A stretch of 64,000 nt of DNA from positions 331,222,941-331,286,940 of the forward strand of contig CM023448.1 in NCBI GenBank assembly GCA_013339765.2. The letters are read 5' to 3'. Shown here piece after piece: positions 54,520-64,000 of the stretch (position 1 is the stretch's first letter; each line of letters starts with the position of its first letter). The DNA is from Haemaphysalis longicornis. Lineage: Eukaryota; Arthropoda; Arachnida; Ixodida; Ixodidae. The position numbers and the translations under genes were made by a program. The notes beneath the pieces were generated by a model that was given only the letters and a program-made list of their open reading frames with translations, did not search any database and was not told the origin of the DNA.

Positions 54520-54655
54520 TTGTGAGATCATCCTGTTCCGCGGCCTCGTTTTCCGCGGCGATCTCCTCGGGTGTCTTTTTTCGCCGATTGAGACTGCCAG
54601 CGGCAAAATCATCCACTTCGGCAGGCTTCTCCTCCTCCTTCTTCTTGATGCCGTA
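54520..54655 (-). CDS. cpx: complexin, penultimate coding exon
   Basis: A pyrimidine-rich tract with a T17-type run and the acceptor CCCGCAG precede TACGGC at 54655. The exon ends with A before GTGAGT at 54519. It encodes YGIKKKEEEKPAEVDDFAA, then SLNRRKKTPEEIAAENEAAE and QDDLT. YGIKKKEE is the invariant sequence immediately after the SNARE-binding central helix (human complexin reads DKYGIKKKEE). RKKTPEE followed by an acidic DD(L/F)T block matches the Drosophila protein. The exon starts in phase 0, so the previous exon should end with the central helix (...RDK). That exon is not in the window: I searched the minus strand up to 64000 by eye for a helix rich in Glu, Lys and Arg and found none, so the intron exceeds 9.3 kb. 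Confidence 0.93.
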
Positions 54656-55000
54656 CTGCGGGTAAAAAAAAAAAAAAAAGAACGGAGTCAAAGGGCGCGC
54701 TGGAGAAAACTCCCCCTGGCGAAATGGCTGGACGTTTCACAAGGGCAGATTTCGCCAATTAGGCTGATCTCCCAATTTTGCCTTGCGGATTAAACAAGAG
54801 CGTAAACCGGACGTTTCACTGGCGTGAGTGTGTACCCTGTACACTGCCAGCGTGTGACGTAATGTTCATGCCATGGAACCGAAAAGCTGCGCAGGCAAGC
54901 CTCTACAAAGAGGTTACTGCGTAATTTTCTCCGAAATTCTTCACATCTTCGCGGCATTGCTTATTTTGGGATCGTGCGATGCTAAACAGTTTGTTATTAT
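54656..55000 (-). other. complexin intron (continues beyond window)
   Basis: Starts with the splice acceptor and its T-run (A-run 54664-54679 on the plus strand). No further coding exon is visible from here to base 64000. Confidence 0.6.
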
Positions 55001-55569
55001 ACAGGGTGTTGCTCTAGGGTTTCTTAGAGCAACGGGGTTACTCTAAGAAAACCTAGTGCATAATGTTTCCAGTACAGTGGAGTAGCGGCCAGTAATTTTT
55101 CGTTAATTATATTTACTAAGCTAATTGTAACTAATTTTCGAACCCGAGAGGTACTGTCCCAATCATTAAAGTGTCAATGAGGCTTTTGTAGGTACCCACG
55201 AGGGACATCTAACTGCGGTGATGCGGCACTGCTTTATGATGCGGGCTGAAGCGCAGTCACGTGGTATTTTTCATATTTCGCGGGGTTTCTTTATCAGTCA
55301 TGATAAATTAGTATGCAATTAGCATGTCGCAGAAAATACCGCAGTTAGATGTCTCGGGTTGGTACCTACAAGTGACTCATTAACACTCTAATGATTGGGG
55401 CGTACTTCTCGAGTTCGAAAATTAATTACAATTAGATAATTAAATATAATTAACAAAAAATTACTGGCCGCTACTACACTGCACTGGAAACGTTATGCAC
55501 TAGGTTTTCTACGAGTTACGCCGTTGCTCTTTTTAAAAATCTTGTGCATGATAGCTGGGACACCCTGTG
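55001..55569. mobile_element. foldback MITE with about 220-bp inverted repeats
   Basis: The left end ACAGGGTGTTGCTC and the right end (reverse complement ACAGGGTGTCCCAGC) open long inverted arms. Shared blocks include AAAACCTAGTGCATAA, GTAGCGGCCAGTAATTTTT, AATTTTCGAAC(C/T)CGAGA, CCCAATCATTA and GACATCTAACTGCGGT. The flanking dinucleotide is TA on both sides, as for Tc1/mariner-type insertions. There is no coding capacity. It lies within the complexin intron. Confidence 0.82.
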
Positions 55570-58500
55570 TAACCAAATGCTAACAATTCCGCAAGAAAAG
55601 CATCAAGTGCATTGCACAAATATACTAGAGCTTGCTTGCAAGATCTGTTTTGTGATAAAGTATACATTATAACGAAAACAATAGCAAGCTTCAAAAAATG
55701 CGCAAGAGAAGCAACAGGTTATTTGCATAAATACAAGGGAAATTGCCTGCAAGGTCTGGGTTTGCAATGAAGTATACATTCTAACGAAAACAACTAGGAA
55801 CGCTTCAGCATGCGTCGGATAACTGACGCGCTTACGATGGCGACTAAGTACATGAGCAACCTTGCATTATGCAAGGAATAAAATATGAAGCTGACGGAGT
55901 AGGTATGCACCATCACACCATCCTCTTGATCTGGTTTCGCGTTCCCTCTTCGGTTTGTTTTGGCGTGTTATAATTTCCAGAGTTTGGACATACTTCCCGG
56001 TTGTCCTAGACAATGGTGGAACGAGGCAGACATTTGTCCTCGTCCGCTCTTGCGGCGTGTAGGCGTCGTTAACAGGTTGCAAGCCTGCGCACGCTACCTG
56101 GAAAAATGTCTTTCCGTTCGACGCGTCATGCAGGGCGGGCCGCCGTAGCCACTGTTTATACAGGTGCTTTCACTTGGAACCCTATGTGAATCTTCAACTT
56201 TCGTGAAAGCAATGGTAGGTCGTTTTTTGAGCTAAAGGGAAGCAGTGACCACAAACTTTAATTGGGGTGAGGTCACAAAATGCACAATCGCACCAGGTTA
56301 TGGCACCAAACAAGCCGAAAAGGTATGCGTTGGACTAGCCAAGTTGGTTGGTACAGTGAGGCCCAAATTGGGAAAAGGGGTGAAATTACAACAATATTGC
56401 CATAAAAAGCACGTTCGGTCATTGTATGGGGAAAAATATCTTGGTTGAACGCAGTTAAATCAAGTTTATCAAGCGATAGCTCGGATTTCGGGCCGAGAGC
56501 GCACAGTGAGCACGCACATAATTGAACCGCAAGACAAAATGCAGACGGTACTCGGCGCATACACCGGTCTAGGCGCGAACATGAACTTGGATGCAGCCAG
56601 CGCCTCCTTTTATCATTTTCTGATGGCATGCGCCCGTACTCTTTTTTTCGTATGCCCTTATCCGCACCACTGCGCTTGGAACGAACGAGTGATTAGACGC
56701 TTTCCCTTCGCGCGCCCGCACGGGGCACTGGCTTGACCTTGGCTGAACTTGAAGGTCAGATTGACGCTACGAGGCGTTTTCGGGGTTTGTGCTTGTGGTA
56801 GTAGAGCTTTCGCTCTAAAATCCTAGAACACCTAAGAACTCCTGGTGTTGTAGTAAATGCGGAAGCGTCAGTGGGGAATTGACGAACGGATATGCCGGCA
56901 TCGTGTGCGCCGGCATCTTGTATTAGTGATGGCGCCGCGACTTATTCGTTGCCTGAGTGGGCAACTCCATCAGTTAAATCGTTGCCGATGATTCTGAAGT
57001 GACTCGGCAACCACTGAGACGCAACGTCCTGACTTTGGAGAGCATGATTATAATCTGAAAATAGCGTCGAAGAGCAGCTGGAATAATTTGTTCAAAGGCT
57101 CAACAAACCGCTGCAAGTTCTGTATACATCGAACAATTAACATGGCATAGACAACAGGGAATCTAATTGCATTGACATATTTTGGTACGGCCACCACACG
57201 AGCTCCCGATCTGAATGACATTACGATTAGGCTGCTGACCGCCTGAAGCTTGCATACCTGCAAAAACCTACGTTTCCGCTATCCGAGAATTCTGCGGATC
57301 ATCCTTGATGTTTGTGTGTCCAATACCAGAACTCTCAGCCCTGCACTGAAATCTTCATTGGGTAGAGTCTCTATGGTCTTCTTTCTAGCTGGGGCAGAAT
57401 CTGTGGCGATCGGGCGTCGTTAGAGGAGCGTTGGCAGCCAAGCCAAGGACGGAGTTGCTTTTGACCTGATGGCGTTGAGACTAGCCTCAAGGGCATGGAA
57501 GGTGCCAATCGTCGAGAAATACCAACTAGTTTAATACCTTAAATTGTATTTCAAACGTCATGAGTGTTGAAGCTACCCCGATGGCACCAATGTGCAAAGT
57601 TGAATGGTTAATACTGCAGAAAAATTAGTAGTAAAGATGTAGAGTAATGAATGACACATTTGGGGAATTTAGAGCCTGCTGAAGTTGTGTTCTTATATAC
57701 TGCAGGCACCTTGTACAATATTGGATTACGAATATCAGTAATCTGATAATATACGTTTGTGCTATCACTGCTCCTACCCCAGGTCTTTACAAGAGATCCG
57801 CCAGCACGCTTAGGAAGAAGCACAACCAAGGATAATACCCCAGTAATGCTTCTAGCACAGAAAATGGAATCGCACGGTAACACGAAATAAAAAATGAGGA
57901 TAAACTAAACAAGCAACAAATGTTGTTACCGAGGCGTTTAACAGCATGGGATTCAAAATGAGTTTGTTTCACTTGCCATCCTTAGCGGGTACCGCGTGCT
58001 TTCAAAACTTCTTCACGACTTCTGATTACGTATCACGTTCTGACAATCTTGAGAAGAGAACGCGTGCGATGAGCGGGGAGAGTGTAACAAAGTGCGACGA
58101 GGAGCGGAGTCTCATGGCGTGGGAGCGAATTTGGGCCAGAGCCGCGAGCTCTTCAAGTGGAACGAAGAGCAAAGGTGAGCGGCGGAGAGGGAGCGACAGC
58201 GCACGCGGCCGTTTCGGTGGGCCTCTAATTAGATTCCGCGGGCGAGCCTGGCACACGGCTCGCTGGCCATGCCCCGTGGTGGTGGTGGTGGTCAGAACAA
58301 GAGCACGAGAGAAATTCTTCCCTTCTTCACGTGGCCAGGACCGGCGCTTCTTCCTGCTGGCCCATTCTCCCTAGCAAGCGGCACCGGGGAGACCGCGGCG
58401 GTAAGCCGTGCGGACAAGAGAATGAGCAGCAGGCCCCTTGATTTTCGTGTTGAGGTGCACCCTTACCGTTTGTCGAGCCCCTTGCTCCGCTGGTTCCCTT

Positions 58501-60130
58501 TCGGCTGCGCCTGGTTCATTTGTTTCTGCAGCCCGCTCGCGCAGCTGATTAAAAGTCAACGCACGCTGGGGACATAGAAATCCGAGCCTTTGTTATCTGA
58601 ACCAGGAAGGTAAACAGCACGGCGAAGACCGCGCACCGAGTGCGCCTTGTTTTCTCTAGGCGACCCCCACTACGGGCTTTGTGTGCGGTCCGCTTTTCGC
58701 CCCGCGATAAAAGCTTACTCCCAAAATATTGACGGCGCGGAATTTAGGAACAATGCCCGTCTTTTAGCCGCTTGCCGTTGAATATATGAAGTACTTACAC
58801 GCTAAGAAATAGAGTGGAACTGCATAAGTCCATGAGATAGAATGAAGACGATTGTCAGTGCGCTTGCCATTGATGTAATCCCTGTGTTATATTCCTATCA
58901 TTCGCTAACCAGTAGCATAAACTGGCAGAGATGCAAAGCTTTCTCGCAGACAGTTTGCCGCTGTGAAACCTACGAGTTCGTTGGCGACCACAGTGTGAAA
59001 TTGTTGCGCGCCAGCGAGTACAAAATAACCACTGTTATCGGCTTTAATTTTGACTGTGGCGTAACCAGTGCTTCCCGAAAACAACACCAAAGATGTCACA
59101 CGTTATTGAGCTAGCAGTACAGTTATTAATTCCATGTGTACACTGCCGTCTTGCGCCCAACATCGTCATGCTGGTGTCGATTTCGACAGCTGCGGCGTTT
59201 CGGAAGAGAAGATGGGCTGTTTTTCCGAGCTCAAAATCACACTCCAAAAAATAATTGTTCACGTCTACGTGGCTGTTTAGATTACCTAAAAGTAAATGCG
59301 GTATTTGTACCCCTTTAAGAATGTGCAAGAGAACCGCAACCCAAGAGTGGTGATAGATGTCGCGCCACCCCTGGCAACCTATCAAAACTTCTTAAAGCAT
59401 TGAGGACGCCCATTTTGCTGTTTATTGCGTTGCCTTGTGCGAGTGTACCATTGAGTTGACCGTTCCATTGATCTGTGAAGGCCGCGAGCTGGCTCAGAGC
59501 ACGCTGCCTCTTGTCCGGAATTCTTTCGTACACCGTTGCCGTGCAGTAGAGTGTTTTGTCGCGAATTCTTTCGAGCGTATGTTGACAGTTGCGAACCGAA
59601 AAGAACCATTAGGAACCAGGGCACGCTGTTAACGCCCGCTCACCGGCAGCAGCAGGCACGCTGCCAAAGGGACCCGTTGGTACGCTGGCACACAATGACC
59701 CCTCGTGCAAGAAAAAAAAAAAAAAGAGCTATAACCACATACTTTCATCTTAAGAAATGGTATTCACCTCGGTTGTCTTAGCGATGAGCAAGTGAATGAT
59801 TGGCTGACTTCATCGGGCGCAAGACTACTACTCGGTCATCATTCAAATGGTCCCCCGAATTCGTAGATCTATCTTTTTTAAACCTAAATAGAACTTGAAT
59901 CGAATAGTCGCGGTATTGCGCGCGATTCACTTAAGCTAGAAAATGAGACCGTATAGATTTAACTTATAACGGTTACCCCCACTTACACCTGTTAAAAGCA
60001 CCCAAGAAAACTTGACAACATTGTAACCGGTCACGCGGTCACGCGATTGCGATCTCAAGCCGATTAGGGATTAGTGGGCGGTGTATGAATATCAAAGTAC
60101 TACAAGAAAGCCGAAGTTAGTGTAGACATG
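55570..60130. other. intronic/intergenic DNA, no gene recognised
   Basis: If complexin extends past the window this is intron. The frame 57946-58374 (+) is GC-rich and Arg-rich but has no known domain; a GGTGAGCGG donor-like site near 58173 is isolated. An A-run lies at 59710-59724. Confidence 0.4.
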
Positions 60131-61528
60131 TATAGAGAGCGGAACTATAAGCACTAAAAAGGCGGGTGTATATATATGCAATGAAAAGGTTCATTTCGGC
60201 ATATATAGGCGTCGAATACCGCTGGGGAATTTATAGGCTCAATGGTTATTCTCTTAAGCAGCTTATATCAGGACAAATTCCTGACTTACAATAAAAACAA
60301 CGCGATAATCTTGTGCTGTGGTGAAGTAAATTCATTTTCTTCGTAAAAATAAGTCAGGCAAGTATCGCCTTTTCAACTGATTTGTTAAATGTAGGGTGGT
60401 TCAGCACTGAGATAAAGTCCGTAAAAGCCACGACAAAGTAGCACCATCTCAATGCCTTACTGCTTGAAGTTCCGCTTCCATTCGTTCGATATTTGTGTGA
60501 GAAAAAAAGACCGCTCATGTTTGACTGAAGTTGGCAGGGCGTAATTGTACTTCGGAACGCCCGATGATATGATTCCATTTAAGATGTCGGAATGTTTGCC
60601 AGTCAAAACCTTTGCCTGTTTTTTTTACAGCTGGTAATCCGGGAGTTTTCGTCCAAGACAGAGTTAAGCTTCGGAATGGCTCTGTCAGCAACCGGTCCTT
60701 CAGGGACGTGCGCGGACCTGTCCTGGACCTCCGAAATGAGCTCAGCATTTCGAGTCAGAGTAGCGCCAAATTGCCCAGATGCTGAACGCTTTCTGCTATG
60801 AATGTGAGTAAGCGCACGAATGTGCCAAGCCATGTTCAAATATAGCGTGCTGTAGAATAGTATGGGCACGTCGCTCTTGTCGGTTGCAAAGCTGTTATTC
60901 ATCGAAGTGTTCGTTGCAGTCGTTTTCCACCCCTAGTCGAGTTCCACAATCGGTAACTGCGCCTAGAAGGCACGAACATGCATCGAACGACGTCGACAAA
61001 ACAGAAAGATTGATTGATTGTAGGGTCTAACGCGCCGACGCAACGCAGGCGATGAGGCGCGCCGTAGTGGAGGCCTCTGGATTAATTTTGATCCACCTGG
61101 GGATCTTTATCGTGCGCCGAAATCTCGTACACACGGGCGTTTTTGTTTTTCGGCTCCATCAGAAAATCGGCCACCGCGGCCGGGACTCGAACCCGCGTCC
61201 TCGTGCTCAGCAGCACAACGCCTTAGCCACTGGCCACCGCGGCGGGTGACGAAACAGAAAGAACTTCTCAGGTCTTCAGAACACCGATGAATACCATGAA
61301 TAGTAGAGGAAAGTGCAATAATTTTAGATAAAAAAAACGGAGTCATCTTGTCCTGCAGAAGTGGATGACCAGCAAAGCTGGTGGGAATAACACGTACCAT
61401 TCAGTAACTATGCGCTATATACCGGTTAACAACATTAGACAGCACGCAAGATCCTTGGAAACTAACACTGAGAGCTAGGTCGCAAACGCCTTGAAATGTG
61501 CCCCGGCGCGGAAGGTGATGGCTGTCTA
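60131..61528. mobile_element. second copy of the hAT-type element, interrupted by a SINE
   Basis: It starts TATAGAGAGCGGAACTATAAGCAC, related to the left terminus at 38229. It matches 38229-39260 in order, including AGGCATATATAGGC, GCGGACCTGTCCTGGACCTCC and ATTAGACAGCACGCAAGAT. The flanks TAGACATG (60123-60130) and TAGTCATG (61529-61536) agree at 7 of 8 positions, so the right end may be genuine although it lacks the terminus seen in the first copy. Confidence 0.65.
60999..61262 (-). mobile_element. Ruka-like SINE with 11-bp target duplication
   Basis: Element 61010-61251 on the minus strand. The head is CCCGCCGCGGTGGCCAGTGG, missing a few A-box bases, then GGGTTCGAGTCCCGG as an intact B box, the shared body, and an (ATTG)n tail. 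The flanking AAACAGAAAGA at 60999-61009 and 61252-61262 is a perfect target duplication. It is inserted within the hAT copy. Confidence 0.92.
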
Positions 61529-64000
61529 TAGTCATGTATGTTGGTGGCCCGCATTATATATCCTGAACAGCGAACCTCCCCTCCCCTCTTCTCGGCAGAT
61601 GTGGCTCAGTACAAAAGAAGGGGGTGGGGGGAAGTGGTAAATTACGTCAGAAATCAATCCAGAGAAAGGTTTGACCCAGCCGCACTTGGAAACTTTTCCT
61701 TGTCTGTGCTCATAACGAAAACTTGTAACGGAAAGCAGGCCCCAGACAAAGGGACAGCTCACCCGGTGCCGTGGAGCCCACCTGATAGCCTCTGAGGCTG
61801 ACAGAAGCTGGTGAGGTCGATATAGTTTCTTATGCCTGTGCTAAACGGCGGCTTTCGATTGACAATTGGACGCTCGCCCACAAGTTTACAATGTGTTTAC
61901 AATGAGGCGCCCGATAGACAATTGGTTCAACGGCCTTCGGGAGGCCTTTGAAACGGCCTTATAGCACAGGTATTACATATACTATATATGAATCTGGTAG
62001 CAGCGTCAATAGGGCTCTCTGTCCACCGTCCGTCTCACCATGGGAATAATGGGAAGCGCATTGATTTCCATCTGTGTCGTGATTGGCTTGGCCTGTGACA
62101 TGTCAGCGGATGTGATAACAAACAACGCTGGAGCAAAAAACGACGATAATTTTTTTTGTTTACGTACGTAGGAAATAAAAACACGCAATAGATATGAGGA
62201 AATCAAAAAAGGCGAACACTCTTGCGTTTTATGTTTTTTTTTTCGCAGTACGAGGTCTAAGTGAACATTTATCGTCTGCGGTTCGTTTGCAGTTGTGGCC
62301 AGCGAAGTCAGCTGTTACAAACTATTCTTAAGTTTCGCAATACAGACAGTTTAATTGCTTCACTACCATTTTAAAAGAATAATATATAAGAATAGTCTGT
62401 AGAGAATGTATACATACGACAAAACAATTGGAGAGTGGTTAACCGTACTGACGCAGTTCGTAAGGCATTACGAACTGTTCGTCGGTTAGCTATGGGTTTA
62501 TTATGGTGCAGTGTTTTCCGTATGTATACAACTTGTGCGGGTTCTTCTCGTAATGTATTCCTTTAATTAAAACAACAGTGAAATTATCAAAATGTGTATT
62601 CGTGGGATATTTTGAAAGTTAAACGTTGTGTAACCGCCGGCTTGGCCCATAATAATCGCGGACGAATCACAGACGAATCGCAGACAGTAACTGTTTACGT
62701 AGACCTACTAGTACAAAAAAGACAAAAAAAAATCAGAAAAGGAACAAGAACGCAACAGGGAGCGTTTTATTTCACTTCTTAAATGCTACGGCGTGTTTTC
62801 TTTGTTTCTTGATGACATGTAAATAAACACTTCTATCGTCGTTTTCGGTGGACTTAGCATATTTTTGCGTTCGTTGAAACGTCATAAGCTAAGGCAATCC
62901 CGACGCACACGGTCTTTTCACGGCTTCAAGAGGTTGCAGAGCCAGTTTTCTCCTTGGCATAAACTATATGGAGAGGACGTCCCCCTGCTCTCCTCGAGCT
63001 CTCGACAGCGGCTCTGGGTGGTTCCAGCTCGACCATCACAGCATCAACGATGACCGCTGCTGGCCATCCACGAGGCATTTCGGTCCTCAAACATCGCCGC
63101 TATAACCACCTCTATGAGTCGTCTAAAACGTGATGCGACGGGGTGCGCGCAATTTCTGACGCTCTATATGGCCTAATTACGCGCGCGGGAACACGAGCAT
63201 AACATCGTACTGCAAAACGCTTCCGGAGATAGCGTTGTGGTTGGCAACGATCTCGCTGGCTTGCTTGTGCGTCTTACGCTGGAGGCAAGCGACGAGTTGA
63301 AAGCAGCAACCCAATTCTAAGATACCGCACGTTTAGGTGGGGCAGCGACGTGCGGGCACGACACATCTGCGTGGCCGGCAAATGTGGCCGTCGCACGTAG
63401 GAAGTGACACCTACCCCCATTCCTACCCGCAAACAAACATTGTCTCCATTGAAATTTTATCGCTTAAAATTTCAGCTTCCGCATACAAGCCTTCTGTGCG
63501 CCACAAAGTATTGCATATTTCGGAGCAGTCGCTTCGTGTAATGGGACCAATCGTGTCGAATTACTGATGCACATCATGCGCAAAACGACGTGGACACGCC
63601 ACACCTACACGAGAAGAATGCACGTTGTACGTGTGTATGAACGCTGAAGTTGCCACTGTCGTTACCGTCCTTTGTGATGCGCTAAACAGTTTTCCACGCG
63701 AAGCTTTGCAGAACTTTCGTCGGTTGATCGAGATGCCAGGCACGTTGCTGGGCGCTTGGTACGTAGCTCCAAACCCTGTTTAACTGGGCGTCTGTCTCTC
63801 CGCCTCCTTTCCTCTTTCGGCACGGCGGAATACCGCTGCGTCGCATCCATGTTGGCTGCATGCGTGGCGTAAAGCGCAGAGAGAGGGTTGCAGCGAGGGA
63901 GAAGGAACTAGCAACCTCCCTTGCCAGCAGGGATGATTACCTCCACAAGTCTTCTCAGCGGATCCTGCTGAAGGAATTACTGCATATAATCGTGCGATAA
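61529..64000. other. intronic/intergenic DNA to the window end
   Basis: No gene recognised. It contains the inverted repeat at 62407-62530. The open frames (61538-61795, 63337-63567) show no domain. Confidence 0.4.
62407..62530. repeat. nested inverted repeats
   Basis: Outer arms TGTATACATACG (62407-62418) and CGTATGTATACA (62519-62530) enclose a perfect hairpin CAGTTCGTAA-GGCA-TTACGAACTG (62454-62477), whose stem extends imperfectly through AACCG...ACG / CGTCGGTT. A small palindromic MITE is one explanation; no target duplication was identified. Confidence 0.7.

Noticed and set aside
57946..58374. First exon of complexin or another gene
   Set aside because: Wrong strand for complexin. Arg/Ser-rich translation with a GTG/Val microsatellite-like stretch and no domain.

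Overview
This looks like genomic DNA of a tick, probably a metastriate hard tick. Four tRNA-derived SINE copies of the Ruka type (described from Rhipicephalus) are present. The DNA is gene-poor, full of microsatellites and degenerate retrotransposons, and carries one recognisable host gene of arthropod type. Species assignment is inference; no mitochondrial or rRNA marker is present.

Host genes. The clearest host gene is complexin, on the minus strand. Two C-terminal coding exons (54520-54655 and 52338-52411) are separated by a 2.1 kb intron and end in a CAAX box (CVLQ) followed by a stop. The earlier exons, which encode the SNARE-binding central helix, must lie upstream of the window, beyond base 64000. 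A GC-rich stretch below 52337 is probably its 3' UTR. A second host-type locus, 19268-20190 (+), is an intronless class A GPCR-like reading frame that lacks a DRY motif and carries a frameshift in TM6.

Mobile elements, left to right: a broken THAP/P-element transposase (1-1392); a hAT MITE with perfect 8-bp target duplications (1840-2638); an I-type LINE 3' fragment with RNase H (5497-6885); a nearly full-length LINE with an SGNH-hydrolase-like domain ahead of endonuclease and reverse transcriptase (about 7829-12143); a LINE remnant (15000-15740); and a gag-only Bel/Pao-like LTR element with a tRNA-Phe primer-binding site (21619-23953). One of its LTRs is interrupted by a second copy of the SGNH-type LINE. 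That copy is itself interrupted by an almost intact CR1/Jockey-type LINE whose ORF1 carries a 2A ribosome-skipping motif (24739-29066). Further right are a LINE fragment (31890-32450), SINEs, a 252-bp hAT MITE (33831-34082), a nested hAT-in-MITE block (38082-40596) with a second, SINE-interrupted copy at 60131-61528, and a foldback MITE (55001-55569).

The rest is AT-rich intergenic DNA with microsatellites, tandem repeats and several strong inverted repeats. Several reading-frame breaks in the transposon genes fall in A-runs, so some may be assembly errors rather than true mutations. No viral genome, CRISPR array, rRNA or functional tRNA gene was seen.
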